Assembly: GCF_905220415.1 (NCBI RefSeq)
Contig: NC_059539.1
Coordinates: 6,572,001 to 6,636,000 of the forward strand
Source of the DNA: Colias croceus
Lineage: Eukaryota > Arthropoda > Insecta > Lepidoptera > Pieridae
Reading direction: 5' to 3'
DNA: 64,000 nt
A model generated the notes under the pieces. It had not been told where the DNA came from and ran no database searches. It saw nothing but the letters and a program-made list of their open reading frames with translations. A program made the position numbers and the translations under genes. Shown piece after piece: positions 10,494 through 24,315 of this stretch (within the stretch, counting starts at the first letter, position 1; the number at the start of each line of letters is the position of its first letter).

Positions 10494-13400
10494 AGATAAT
10501 ATAGGTACCTAATTAATTTCCAATCCAACTTAATACATTTGAAGAAGCACTGTCGATTATTGTGTTTTAAAAAAAATCGTCATATACCAACCTAGTTCAA
10601 TACTCAGAATACATGTAGGTAAATAATATAAATATACAAAATCTCGATTCCAACAAAACGTTGAAAGTATAGAAAAAATATGAATAAATTAGTCGAAAAC
10701 TATTAATTGAATAGAAACTTCAAATTGCAGTAACAAAGAATAAAATAAAATGAAACAGAAGCCATACAAGCATTCAAAATCGTGTTCAAAAGCCGTGTCA
10801 ATAGCAAAGCAATCAAATCTTAAATAAAATGTGACGTTAAATTTACCTATTCATTGTAATGGTACTGAATCTTGTAGAACTAGAAATGAGACGTACGAGT
10901 CGTAAAATAAAATATATTGTACTTAGTGTATATTACAACAAACGTGGTTGTGAAAAGTAATATATACTTATAGTGACGAGAAAAATACTTTTATTCAGCA
11001 GCTCTTTGCTAACATAATACACAGCTTTTCCAGTTACATTTCTTCAGGATGAAATTTAATTTACAAGTAGGTATCGATTCCTCCACACTCCGCTGTGTCG
11101 GGCCTTGGCACAAAAATACTCTCTCACTTAATAACGTTCCCCGTTATAAGTGTTCAATCCTATTAAATCCTAGCCTCAGCGATATAAAGGCGATAATAGG
11201 GTCAACAATTTTTACACTGTGCAAAACATAAAACACAAAACAGCGTAATATTATATTGGAACCATCTTGAAATAAAATCACTTGCTCAATCTGTATTCAT
11301 CAGAGAAGTATTTTTGACTTAATTAAAATGTGAAGAATAGAATATTTTACCAATTATATTATAAAATTAGATTTGGAAAGATTCCTCTAATTAGGCATAT
11401 AAAATGTAATCGTGATCATAACAATTTGGAATTAATTAATATCGTAACATTTGATTGATGAAAATATTCTTGACCATAAATTTATAGGTATCTATAGGGA
11501 AATACGGTCATTTGTTTTAAGGTAACGTTATTATCCATTATAATGTAGATATAAGTGAGATGATATGGCGGAAAATGTTAAAATATTCGCAATAATAAAT
11601 CAATTAAGTTTTATCCGATAAGGTAGGAACAAAGGTATTTTCTGTTCCGTTTTTAAGACTTCAGGTTTCATAGAATTTTCCATTTTCCGGGTAACTTTTT
11701 AAATTATTCTTTTTCTTGCACCCTATTTGGAGATTTCAAAACATATTTCATTTAAATCAAGGAGACGAATTGATTCCTGTGATCTGTGAATTGATTAAAC
11801 CTTTAAGACGACAACCAGTGGTGAGTTATTTTGTAAGGTTACATTTTAGAAAATAAATACTGTACGTTATGCAAAAGAAAACATGTCGTTCTATTATCAT
11901 AAAACATAGGTATAAAAACGATAATTGTTTTCAAATAAGTATTTGTTGTTCAATAATATAATATTGATAATAATGGGTCGCATAATATTATGTCTGTCTA
12001 CCATTTGCGACATACCTATCTACTTAAAAAATGCCCTGATTTTCATTATGTTTACGTAGCGTACGTACATAGCGTACTTCTACGGGAAAGTTTTAGCAGT
12101 TTTAGTTGCATAGTAACTAATTAATATTTCTTTCAATCTTATTTTTTAACAAAGAGGATTTGTTCACAATTTGAACATATCGTCCCCATATGAACCACTT
12201 CATCATAAATTAAACTAAAACTATTAGTTAACTAATTTGTAGTTTTAGATTATTTTTTTAGTTTTTAACAACGCAAACGAAAGGCTGGAAAGCTAATCCA
12301 TAATATTTACATTTATATAAAATAAATAGAACGAGATTTTCGAGACTAATGTCTTTATTGTGTTAAGCGAAGTAGGGCAGGGATTTAACGAAAACCATTT
12401 CAAAGGAGTGATCAGAATTTAATATCGTTAAAAGTTACCAAAGGACTTCTGTATCGCATAGTTCACGAATGGGCGATAAACGTGAATGCGTTAGCATTAC
12501 AAACAGGATGGATTTGTGTCACGAACGCATCGCGCAAACAGAAGCAAATTGTTTGTAAAACTTAACTTTATCTGTGGTCTAGCATACCTAGTTGCATAAC
12601 CCTTTTTTTATATATTACACATAATATAGCAAATTGATATGTGTTAATTCTTAAAATCAGGTAGGTACTTCTTGTATCTGATGGAATCCGAAGAAAATGT
12701 GTTAGATGATTTAAATTTCCTCTTAATAAAAATAAATATGGTTTGTTAAATTTTTTTGTTATGTCTTCTTCGTAAGTACCAGTAATAAATTTCGAAAAAT
12801 CATCAGCAAAATTGAATTCAAAATAAGCTATAATGTAAAAGGAATAATATAATATACCTATATAGCAGTCGATGAATTTTACTTTGAATAAGAAATAGAT
12901 TATACCCCAAGTATTTCAACATCTACCTACATGAATAATTTGTATTGACTAATGTAAATTGAATATACAGACTAACTATTACTCGACAATCTGTCTATGT
13001 ACTTATATAATATTTGCATACAGAGTAATAAATAAAAGATTTTTTATGGCAAAAGAGTGCAAGCGACTAAGGTATACGCGTTACCCAACGATAAACGACA
13101 CTCGCAGCTGCGTTGCCAAAGTTAAATGGATTTTGGAATCATGAGGGGAACATAATATCGGAAGAAAATGCTAGTTATGTAGATCCGGCTTAAACTTGAG
13201 TCGAAATGTGACTCCGATAGGATAAAGTGCTGAGCCATTACCCACCTGAATTACTGATAGATTTTACCTTATCTTTTTGTACCCTGCCAAACAAAATTTG
13301 TTAAGTCAGGAGATCGCACCGAAGACGTTATGGTTGTAACGGTAAACAATACTGCACTGTGTAAAGAGGATATACATATAAACAATAATATAAATATCGT

Positions 13401-15741
13401 CGATATGAGTTTCTTATCATAAGTCCATTGCTGTGAAATTCCCGTAAGACCAAACACGTGACCTTATTCATGTTGTGTGTGAAGTGTGAACGCTCAGTCT
13501 TCTCTCACATAAAGTCGAATATGTATCTACGTTACTCACAAATAATTTAAAAAATTGATATATATTGTAGTTTCTCAATATGTAGGTAGGTACAAATCTA
13601 CGTAGTTTGTAAGACACAGAACTATTAGTTCTGTGATGTAAGACATCTATCTAATAAATAATAATAATTAATCAGATGCAGCAAGTTCGTTATCATTGCT
13701 GATGTCGTTAATAAGGTTAAATCGATTCTGCAGGTAACATTTTATCCACAATGATTCTAATCTCAGGTATATTAAATACAACTATAGGACCATAAGACAT
13801 AGAATTATAACAGAAACCTTCAAACCTTTGTAAATACTCATTATTTCATAGCATTCGATAACATAATTATATCTTAAGAGAAAAACATTTCTGTGGTATT
13901 AATCCGTTAGATACAAGTACGAATGTGGAAAGTTCTAGAAGTTAGTTCTATAATACAATTTAACTAACCGAAAATCCCATAATCATCAGATAGGGTTTTG
14001 ATAAGGAGGCGTGTAGGTCGCACGACCTCAGCCTCCACTACTTAGTGTGAATTTATAATATAATGCTTTGTTTGTCGAATTGCGAGACAAAGCGGAACAA
14101 TACAACAGAATTCATGAGTCAGATGATTTAACTCAGCACGGAGGATAATATGATTGAAATGCATATTAACAAATTAAGTGTTCCCTTATATCAAGATAAG
14201 TTATTCAATTCGTGGTATTTATTTCGTATCAAGATTGTTGATAATTACAAGTTTTGGATATTCAAACATTATCATAATGGCTAAAATATAAAGACAGTTG
14301 ATATATGAGTTATGAGAAGAATGTTAGATGCATAGGTAATACTTAAAAATATCTGTAAACTTTATTGATATAAATAAAGATAAACATAGGTATTAGTTCT
14401 AATTAACAGACCGTGGAACTTCAGTCCTAACAATTAATGTTCACGCATGATTTGCAGACAAAAGGAATTCCAAGTTCCGCTTGTAATTAAATTAGATAAC
14501 GCCAAAGCAGATACGTTGAATCAGTTTCCGTTTATGATGGCCAACTCCTGCGCGTGTAAACAACTATCACATTAAACGAATAACAAAGAATTATACATAC
14601 AATCAGCTCGTAAGGTGATAATTTTAGAAAAAGCAAAAAATATTAACGCGTTTTCGACGAGTTTAATCAGAGCAGGGCGTTTGTTTAAAATTTTATTCCC
14701 TATCTAAATGTAAATTTTCCCTCTATGATTCATGAATATTTGTGTGCGTAAAAATAATAATGTACCGTCTACTTCCAACTTCCAACTACCTCGTCGACGG
14801 TCGAGGTGAGGAGTTAAATCGATAAAATTACTAATCTCGCTTCCAGAAACTGTGCTCATTGTCCCAAACACATTCATTTCTAACAAAGTAATCAGCTTGT
14901 TTTACGACGTAGAGTTCCTTTCCGATATTCTAATTGTTGCTCGTTGTAACTGGCGCGACTTTTATATTGAAATCTTAACTATAATTTAGTTATTTGCATA
15001 TATGTAGATGGTAAAATTTAAACATGGCACTATGGCATTAAATTTATTGGGAATTGTGATGCATTATTACAATGACAAATAAAAAAAAATATCGTTTGGA
15101 AGCAACAAAATAAAACAGATCTAAATATTACTACATACTTAAATTGTGCATGTCACCCATGGCTTTATTCAACGCTCAACCGATAGAGTTTTGTGTCCTT
15201 TTATATTGGTGTGTCAATGAGAGTACAGTGACCCGTACTAAGTACTAAAAGTAGCAATCCATTGTCATACTTATCCATTTTTTTATTCAGTTTATTCCTC
15301 CAAACAGTTTCACGGGTCGCTAAAGGTGAAACCTGATCAGAACATAATGTCGCATATATTACAATGGGCATTCTAAAATTGGAAAATGACAAAATAAGCT
15401 ATCTAATATCTTCCATTGCTGAAATGTTTTTTGTGAAACTGTAGGTAGTTATACAATAAAATACATATATAGCAATTCTTTTGTACGTGACAAAGAACTG
15501 GCATTATAATGATTTCAAACAGATAACACGACTGAACCGAGTGTTTGCATGGAGCAAAACACCATTTTAGTTCAACATAGTTTGCATCTCCCATATTGTG
15601 ATGTTAATAATGTCTTTACAGTCGCTATTGTTCCGTAAAAGCGCGCGATTTAACCAATTACGCAAAAAGTGAGACTATGTTAACATTGCAATTTCATTTG
15701 TGTTTAAAATCTAATATTCTCCTCTCCGTTTATTAGCCTAA
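10494..15741. other. Gene-free AT-rich stretch
   Basis: About 5.2 kb with no supported gene. Open frames of 60-63 codons exist but show no domain, codon bias or splice context. A 10-bp-arm hairpin (CACAGAACTA, T, TAGTTCTGTG) lies near 13616. This may be a large 5' intron or intergenic DNA. Confidence 0.5.
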
Positions 15742-15919
15742 GGGCTGACTTTTCAATCCTCGGTTAAAAGTTATTTGTCGAAGAACGTATTAAACTACCA
15801 TTTCAAAATGTATTCTTATTGCATGCAATTGGCAGTTTACAAGTGACATTGTAATATTATCGTGTACCTAATACTTCATTGGACGGGTAACTTTTAACCA
15901 ATGATTGATAAATCGGCCC
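15742..15919. mobile_element. MITE with GGGCTGACTTTTCAATC ends, TAA target duplication
   Basis: The left end GGGCTGACTTTTCAATCC matches the inverted right end GGGCCGATTTATCAATCA, and both lead inward to GGTTAAAAGTTA. TAA flanks both sides (15739-15741 and 15920-15922). Length is 178 bp with no coding capacity. A 3-bp TAA duplication is typical of PIF/Harbinger-type MITEs, which is inference here. Confidence 0.75.
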
Positions 15920-18130
15920 TAAATTGATTAAATCTGTCTCGTAAATGGGCATAGCGCAGCCAGCACAACACACATGCGGTAATTGGTATGATAAAAAGAT
16001 CGTCTAGATATCCAGGCAGAGAGCGAGTACTAGTAAGACAACAGTTTTTCATACACCATTAATGCCATTACATATTAAGCAAAATAACGTTGTTCAGTAT
16101 TTGAACATATTCCTAATCTAGCAAGCGAATGTTTTATGCAGATTTCATTTCTGCTCTGCATTCTGCAACATCTGCGGCGCGGCGTGTAGGTAACCGTTCT
16201 CTTTAATTTTAATGTGTCGCTTGTAATAGGTATAATAACTATAAAATTGTGTACTTTTTAGGATATCTCCACAGTGCCTCAGCTATTAAAGATAAACCTC
16301 TTTAGCCATTAGTGAGAACGTCGTTATCATACCAAGTAGTGAGTACCTGGGAACGACATACGTGTCTATCGGACCGCGGACGAGTCCTTAGCCCATTAAT
16401 AGTTTTTAAACGCAGCATTCCAATGATAAGCTTCTATAGCAGTAGGTACATTGCTTCAAGATAAAATCTGAGGTAATATAGATGTAGTAACTAGTATATA
16501 CTTATACTCGTACCTAAATAGATTTTATCCAGAATTTAAACAACTAATTGTTTGTTCGCACATTTGTTCTGAATTGATTTTTAAAGTAAAGTTTGCAACT
16601 AAATTAAATTACGCTTGAGGCAAAATTATTACTGAATATAAATAAAATATGTAAGTAAGTAGTTCTATCTCAATCAATACAAACCGAATAGGTACCTATT
16701 ATGTTGCGAAAACCAACAAGTAAAGTTCCTCTTTTCATCGAGATTTTTATGATCGCGTCCATAACTGCCATATTCTATTTAAAAGAAAAAGAAAAACTAA
16801 ATACATCGCTGCTCTAATTGGCGAAGTCAAGATCTTAGCAAGCATTATGTCTCCACAGGGCGCCCGTGCATCGAAAATTATAATTAATCTGTGGTAAATA
16901 TATGCGCAAAATAATGTAAAATAAAATAACGAACCTTATTTATATTATATTTAGACGACGATGAAAATTAAGTTTCAAAATATTCCGAAATAATTACTTC
17001 ATTCAAATGTTAAAATCTCCTTAATATTTAAGAAGTTTATAAGTAACAACCAGGCATTAAAGTTGCTTATAAAAGGAGAGCAATCAAGGACAGAATGTCC
17101 TTTAATCCTGACGTATTATTATTCGACTTTCATGCTTTATTTATTAGCTTGACATCATTATTCGTTATCGGATGATAACGAAAAAGCCATATCGCGGGTA
17201 TCTATGAACATAGGCTACAAATAAGTGGTCATTAAGCCACGGACTGTTTAGTTATATTATCAAAATTCAAACATTGTCGCAAAAAACTCTGCTTTTTATC
17301 GCCAGCAATGACCATTTTTCGTTGATTATTATTATTCAAGCGTTTTAGTTTTTGTTTTATTAACTAATTGAGTGATCTGATCCCATTATATGTGATATCA
17401 ACATATTCCATGAAGGAAAAATTAAAAAAAAAAAACCTTAGAGGCATCAGGTCATTAGGGAGGAAAAACAGATAAAGGAAAGATTTTCACAATTCCAATT
17501 TCCGCTTTCGCTTCGTTGCTTATAGGTAAATCATTTTATCTACAATTATTATCAAATTATTAGTTAAGGTTGTTCATCTTAGTTGTATCAAAGAAATAAT
17601 TACCCTCTAATAGTAATAGCAGTCAAAAATTAAAAATTTGTGTGAATATTGTTGTAATTGATCAAATCGCACATTAGGTACGTGGTATTTTTGCTGAGTT
17701 TGAGATTTTAAGTTCCACAATTTCGCGGAATTTTTTTACCATCTTTGTCATTTTAGAATATTGATTTAACTAAATTTGAAACTAGCTAATATAAAATTCC
17801 AACTTCGTTTCATAGAAAATTCAGCAAGTTTACACATAATAATTGCGACTCAAACGAAATAAAGTAAAAACAGATCCAATATGTATGAATAAGTATGAAT
17901 TCATACATTCGTTCCATTTGTTCGAAATTTCCTGCTAAGGGCTGATTAAGTATTCTGTGAGCGTGAAAACTTATCAGTAGCATTGAAACGCTGAATTAAC
18001 ATTAGTAACATAGCGACATCACGACCTTTACGTATCGAGCAACATGCCACACTCCCGTAGCATCACTAATGACTAACTTACCGTCGAACATAACCAAATT
18101 TAAATTGGCTGACTAGATGGATTTCCGATA
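15920..18130. other. AT-rich non-coding stretch
   Basis: No gene, RNA or recognisable transposon is visible in this 2.2 kb. It ends where LINE-like coding similarity begins. Confidence 0.5.
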
Positions 18131-18160
18131 TACAAACAAATTTAAACCTTACATGATTTT

Positions 18161-18760
18161 TTGTTAATAAATGTTGATAATTATGAGTTAAAAAGTATAT
18201 ACTTTAGGAAACATGCTATTCATGGAGGTTCTCTTATTTTTGTACACAATAGTGTAAAATGCAAAGAACGAACTGACATTGTTAGTCTATCTGTAGAACG
18301 CACCATTGAACTGTCCTGTGTTGAACTTGAGCGTTACATTATTGTTTGCGTTTATAGGCCTCCTTCCAGTGACTATAATATGTTTGAGACAGTCATGGAA
18401 GAAATATTAAAGCGTTTGAGCAGAAGTGAAAAGTAGGTTATAGTATGTGGAGACTTTAATATTGATTTACTTTCACACACACAAACGGCAACACGAATAG
18501 TTAATTTATTTCAATCATTTAATTTACATAAACTTTTTGATGAACCCACACGAATTACACCTAGTTCTGCAACTTGTATTGATAATGTTTACTGTGATTG
18601 TAACTTTTTAGAAAAAAATATTCTCAATACACTGACTTCGGATCACTGTGGCCAGAAAGTAGTTTTTGAATGGGATTGCATACCTACATTTAAAAGAATT
18701 AATGTTAGGCCTATAACTAAAAAAGGCATTCATAAATTTAGAGATAATATTAATAATAAA
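18161..18760 (+). pseudogene. Endonuclease part of LINE ORF2, with in-frame stop
   Basis: The frame is open from 18161 to an in-frame TAG (18434) and then stays open in the same frame into the reverse transcriptase segment. The GDFN motif sits just after the stop, and SDH, part of the APE active-site set, lies near 18640. Loss of the N-terminal half removes the other catalytic residues. Confidence 0.8.
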
Positions 18761-20874
18761 TTGCCTGGCCTGAATGATCAATCCTTTCATAATAATCCTT
18801 GTGAAATGTTTACAAATCTTTTTAATTTAATTCATAATGAGTTTGAAAAAATCTTTAAAGTTAAATCTTTAAGTATTACCAAGGATTTACCATTTAGCCA
18901 ATGGGAAACACCTAGTATACACAGATGCAGGAATGTTTTATATGAGTTATATGGCATGAAGCAATATAACAAAGACATGTCATTTCTTAGTTATGTTAGA
19001 AATTATTCAAAAACTTTTAAAAAAGTTTGTTTCACTGCCAAGTGCTTGTATGTCAGAGATAAAATACGCAACTCTGATAACAAAGTTAAAACGGTTTGGT
19101 CAATTATTAATGGTGAAATGGGCAAAAGCCAATCAAATAGTACCATAAAACTTGTTAATGCTGGTAGGGTCATTGACAAAAGTGCTGATGTTGCGCTTGC
19201 TTTTGAAGATTTTTTTAGTAGTGTCCCTGTTAGTATTACCGAAAAATTAAATTCGTCATCAGCGCTTGCGGAGTCCTACTTGAGGGACCATGTTGCTGAG
19301 TGTAATGTATTATTTGAATTGCGACATGTGACTGCAGAGGAAATTGTTAAAACTTTTAAAACATTAAACTTAAAAAAAACATGTGATCTCTGGGGAATGT
19401 CTGTAAATTTAGTAAATAATATTATAGAAAACATTGCCAACCACTTAGCGTTTATATTTAATCAATGTTGTGACTGTGGTATATTCCCTGATTTATTAAA
19501 GTTAAGTAAAGTAATTCCTTTATTTAAAAGTGGTGACCAGGAAGACTGTAATAACTATAGGCCAATTTCCATTTTACCAACTTTGAGCAAAGTCTTCGAG
19601 AAATTAATTTTAAACCAATTATGTAGTCATTTTGTATCAAATGGTTTACTGCACGCCAAACAGTTTGGTTTCACAAAGGGGCGCTCTACTACTGATGCTG
19701 GAATAGCTCTTTGTCACATATATATAAAGCATGGGAAAATTCAAAGAATGCTTTAGGGATATTCTGTGACCTTTCTAAGGCTTTTGACTGTGTAGAACAT
19801 ACCACTCTATTACGGAAACTAAATTTTTATGGTATTAAAGGTTTATCTCAGGACCTCATAGCTTCATATCTTCAGAACAGGGTACAAACCGTTGTTGTTA
19901 ATGGAGAGAAATCTCACGGTGCGCCGATTAACATAGGTGTTCCGCAGGGATCTATCTTAGGACCGTTTTTGTTCTTAGTATATATTAATGACCTACCTTA
20001 TTATTTGCAGGATATGTGTGAAATAGTACTGTTTGCAGATGATACCTCATTAATATTTAATGTGGATAGACATGACTCAAACGTTGACGAAGTAAACTCT
20101 GCTCTTTTACGCATATCCAATTGGTTCACTGCTAATAATTTATTATTAAATGCAAAAAAAACAAATTGTGTAGAATTTATCCTTCCAAATGTAAAAAAGG
20201 TAAAAAGGGATATTATTTTAAACGGGGAGGTATTATACCCTGTGGATTCTACTGTTTTTCTTGGATTGACACTAGATGAGAAGTTACAATGGGGGGCCCA
20301 TGTTGCCGCCACCGCTGCTAAGCTTAGTTCAGCTGCATATGCAGTTCGAAGAATAAGGCATCTCACCGATGTAGACACGGCTAGATTGGTTTATTTTAGC
20401 TACTTTCATAGCATTATGTCCTATGGAATTCTTCTATGGGGCAGGGCTGCAGATATTGAAACTATATTTATATTACAGAAAAGAGCCATACGCTCTATAT
20501 ATAATTTACGTGCTAGGGACTCACTAAGAGATCTCTTTAAGAATACTGGTATCCTCACTGTACCATCACAGTATATATTTAATAATATTTTATATGTACA
20601 CAAAAACGCAGACTTACACACAAGAGTAGGAGATAGACACTGTTATGGCACAAGGAACAGAAATAAAATTGAAATGCCATTTTACCGGTTAGCTAAAGTT
20701 AAAAATTCATTTATGGGTCAAGGTATACTTTTTTACAACAAAATTCCTCATAGTATTAAAGAGTTTAGTAGTGCTAAATTTAAGAATTATGTAAAAAACG
20801 TCTTAGTTCAGAGAGCCTATTACAGCATTAAGGAATATATGGAAGATAAAAACCCATGGAGGGTTGTCGCGTGA
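18761..20874 (+). pseudogene. Reverse transcriptase part of LINE ORF2, frameshifted
   Basis: The two overlapping open segments (to 19756, and 19711-20874) are in different frames and together cover fingers, palm and thumb-like regions, with FADD as the catalytic metal-binding box near 20030. The switch falls in the alternating T/A tract CATATATATATAAAG, a likely replication-slippage site. The C-terminal segment ends with a short basic tail before TGA at 20872. Confidence 0.85.
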
Positions 20875-21272
20875 GAACCGCAGGACAGTTCTTTGGCATA
20901 TTATGATAATATATACGTACGGTTACTTACATATTTTGTAAAATTAAATTGTAATACTGAAATGATTTAAAAGAGCAACTATGGAGTTTCTTGCCGATTC
21001 TTCTCCATAGATACTGCTTTCCGAATCGGTGGTAAATGATAAAAATATGTATTGACGTTTCAAAAGTGCTTCTCGAAGAAGTCTAATTGAATAAATAAAT
21101 GTTTGAGTTTGAGTTTGAGTTTTCACTTTTTTCTTTTGTGGATGTTCACAAGTGAATTATTATTAACAAATTCCTTTAAATTATACAAAACAAAACGCTT
21201 TATCTACGGGCCTGGTAAAAACAATTTCACACAAAAATTTAATGTCATAAAAAAAGATAATAATTGATAACT

Positions 21273-21832
21273 ATTGAGCTATTACTACGTATAGAGAAGA
21301 CACGACGAACAAAATCTGTGCGCCAAGATCGGCGGCGCGGGGCGGCTAGTGAGTCATAGATTAAGCGATGTCATCGACTCACCGCCACAGAGGCGAAAAT
21401 TTGTAAATATTCTGCCTATTTCTTATCAATAATTATGAACAATCAACGTAACACAACAAAAAAAATATATAATATAATTAATGTAATAAATAAATTATTA
21501 ATAAACTTATATAATTACAAATTTATATTAATAAACTTATATTATTATATATTAATACGCTCGAACCAAGTTTTGAAAATTATAATCTAGTTACTTACTG
21601 ATGAAAAGTTATTCCTTTGCACTTTTCCGTATTATTTGTGCAATATCGTAACACACATTAAAGCATAATATTTTGATGAGTTTCACTTAAAAACAAACAA
21701 AAAATGAGCGTCACATTGGCGCCAATGAGCGAGCAAACGACTGAGTGCAGATATGCCATTTGACCTATATTGAACGGAACATAAGTGATGTAGGCGGTGT
21801 CGTCTCCATACGTAGTAATAGTATCTCAATGT
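21273..21832. mobile_element. TIR element related to the 4.5-kb and 42.8-kb repeats
   Basis: The left end ATTGAGCTATTACTACGTAT and the right end (reverse complement ATTGAGATACTATTACTACG) are imperfect inverted repeats, followed inward by GGAGACGACACC-like sequence on both sides. The 560-bp interior is non-coding, has GC-rich patches near the ends and an AT-rich core. Homologous blocks at 3650-4640 and 42820-42965 define a family. Confidence 0.6.
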
Positions 21833-22617
21833 TGACAACGTTTTTTTTTTTTTAAAGTAGATTATGTGTGAGTGCAGTTTTATTATTTTAATGATTTCAC
21901 ATTATCTTGTAACATCGAAAAGAACTTCGGAATACCTGTAAAATAAGTAGGTACATACCTACTATACAGAAATGAATTATAATTCACTTTAAACGTAGAA
22001 TGAATTATTTAATGGAGTTAACGTAAGTATATAAAGAAAGCTATCAGAGCAATAAAAAGATACCTTTTATTGGTTTGAGCATAAGCTAATTATAGAGATG
22101 TCAAGTACCTAAATTTTATTTTCTATATTGAATAAAGTAATAAAATTTATTATCACCTATAATAACCAATATATAAAGTGAAATGTTTTATTTCATTATT
22201 TTATTGAAAATAAAAAGAAAAGCCGTGAGCGTTTTCTTATAGGCGATAACATGAAATCGCCATTTGAAGGTGTTATCGTGACCACAACTCAAGCTGCCCA
22301 ATGAGCATTTTCTATCTTTGATCGTAACATAATATTTAATAGACTAATATTATGGTGGCTGAAATATATAGCTTTGTATATTTACATGTAAACTACAGCC
22401 ATTATCCGTAAAGATGTATCCGTAAACTCGATCAGATAAAGAAATGTGGATGAAAATTTTCATGGTTTGCATTAAATGGGCTCCGAAACTATTGAACCAA
22501 TACTTAAAAATTATTTCGTCATTAGAAAACTAAATCACAATAAAATCATCCCCGAGTAATGACTATCTATATCCATATAGGCTATGTGAACCGAGGCAAA
22601 CAGAGAAATATCATATT
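21833..22617. other. AT-rich non-coding stretch
   Basis: No supportable gene or repeat family. A T-rich run is followed by sequence with stops in all frames. Confidence 0.5.
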
Positions 22618-22856
22618 ACTAGCTTTCATTATCGATCACCGATTAGTCAAAGAAAAACCCGCATAGTTCCCGTTCCCGTGGGACTGCCGGGATAAAACCT
22701 ATCCTATTTCCCGGGATAAAAGGTATCCTAGGTCCTTTCTCGGGTATCAAAATATCTCTATACCAAATTTCATGCAAATTGCTTTAGTAGTTAAGGCGTG
22801 ATAGAGTAACAGACATACAGACAGAGTTACTTTCGCATTTATAATATTAGTATGGA
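22618..22856 (+). mobile_element. SINE-like dispersed repeat, family A (long-tail subtype)
   Basis: It contains 'CGCATAGTTCCCGTTCCCG', 'CTTTCTCGGGTATCAAAAT', 'CTATACCAAATTTCATGC' and ends 'TTATAATATTAGTATGGAT'. The copy at 61758-61997 shares the same 3' half, so these two form one subtype. Confidence 0.75.
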
Positions 22857-23129
22857 TGTACTTAATGAGAAATATTTAATGAGGGGAATGAATCTTTATA
22901 GTTCATTCATTTGATTCTCTTCCTCTAGGTCTATATACAAAGGTATAATCTGTGAAAAATGTTTATGCTACAGCAGAATGATCATGATTATAAAAAAAAA
23001 TCATTTTATTTAAAGCTTAAAAATAGGAGACTGTTAATGATGTAAGTAAACACTCTTCGAATTTCAGTAAACTGGAATATCAAGTAACATGGCAACAAAT
23101 CGTAACTCAAACATTGAACTCAAATCATA

Positions 23130-23846
23130 GGCCCAGATTCACAATCGTGACTTTACTTTAGAGCAAAAGAGTCTTCACAAAGTAAACTTTGTATGGCCGA
23201 AGTTTACTTTCAACATATTTAATTTCAGAGAGAATTGCTTGACTTTCCTTAGAAAAGTACGGCCCCAAAGTAAAGTACAGGGTAAGACGTGTAACTGTTA
23301 CTTTATACGCATAATTTATGTTTTTGAGAACATAATATTATTAAATTAAGTTATATTTTCATAAAAAAAACATATTATATAATAATAACATTATTATTTT
23401 TAAATATCAAAAATGAAATGTTTAGAAAAAAAACCATTATGTAGGAAGATTATAGTAGAAATATCAAAAACCGGTAGACACCGCAAAATTCGTCAGAAAA
23501 ATATTATAATAATGTTAAAAGACAAACGAAACAATGCAACGATCAACACATCAACAAAAAAATGTTACTCGACATGACGTTTCGATCTATAACCCAACCA
23601 TATTAAAATGTGTTTCTGTTCTAGGAAATTGGTTTAAAATGAAGGCCTACATAATTTATACGCATAGTCATGTAAAGTTTACTTTGAGACCAAAGTCATG
23701 ATTATCGGCTCCTTAGCCTTTACTAAGTAAAGTATAGTTTCTGGAAAGTAAAGATGAGCTTGACACGACTAAGAAATATATTTTTGGTTGAAAGTAGATC
23801 TTTCCATCAAAGTAAAGTTAAAGTGCGATCTATGAATCTCGGCCAT
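23130..23846. mobile_element. TIR element with GGCC(C/G)AGATTCA ends
   Basis: The left end GGCCCAGATTCACAATCGTG and the inverted right end GGCCGAGATTCATAGATCGC match imperfectly and lead into CTTTAC-rich subterminal sequence on both sides. Many CAAAGTAAA/TTTACTTTG motifs fill the subterminal regions. ATA flanks both sides. The interior (about 715 bp in total) is non-coding. Confidence 0.6.
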
Positions 23847-24097
23847 AGACTCAAATACTCAATATTGATATACATAGTTACATGTTTGTAAACATCTTGT
23901 TATAAACTTATTTTCGAATGAAAACAAGAGTGTATCGGACCACGCATTAATTAGTTCTCTTGAAATCAATGGACATCTTGAATTCAATAGATATTACAAG
24001 AAATTCCATTTCATTAAAGTAGTTACCTATAGCATTAAGTACGTCATGACGCCGTGAGCCTTGGTATGACATAATATAATATCTATGCACGCACATC

Positions 24098-24315
24098 TAC
24101 ACTAATATTATAAAGAGGAAAACTTTGTTTGTTTGTTTGTTTGTAACGAATAGGCTCATAAACTACTGGACCGATTTTAAAAATTCTTTCACCATTCGAA
24201 AGCTACATTATCCACGAGTAACATAGGCTAGGTTTTATCCCGGAAATCCCACGGGCACGGGAACTATGCGGGTTTTTCTTTGAAAACGCGGGCGAAGCCG
24301 CAGGCGGAAAGCTAG
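24098..24315 (-). mobile_element. SINE-like dispersed repeat, family A
   Basis: Reverse-oriented copy: 'CTACACTAATATTATAAAG', a (GTTT)n run, 'ATTCGAAAGCTACATTATCC', 'ATCCCGGAAATCCCACGGG' and a terminal GGCGGAAAGCTAGT. Confidence 0.75.

Larger units (their letters stand above)
18150..21122 (+). mobile_element. Jockey-like non-LTR retrotransposon (LINE), 5' truncated and inactive
   Basis: A single ORF2-type reading region encodes the C-terminal half of an APE endonuclease (GGSLIFV, VYRPPSS, CGDFNIDLL, SDHCGQ) and then a reverse transcriptase (NYRPISILPTLSKVFEKLI, LSKAFDCV, GVPQGSILGPFLFLVYINDL, FADDTSLIF). The N-terminal endonuclease and any ORF1 are missing. Two lesions break it: an in-frame TAG at 18434-18436 and a frame change in a (TA)n tract near 19715-19725. 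The coding end at 20874 is followed by a short 3' UTR, AATAAATAAATG and a (GTTTGA)n tail. LINE elements copy themselves by target-primed reverse transcription; this copy should be immobile. A related 3'-end fragment lies at 40745-40802. Confidence 0.9.

Noticed and set aside
20001..20378. 125-codon minus-strand open frame
   Set aside because: Antisense shadow of the LINE reverse transcriptase.
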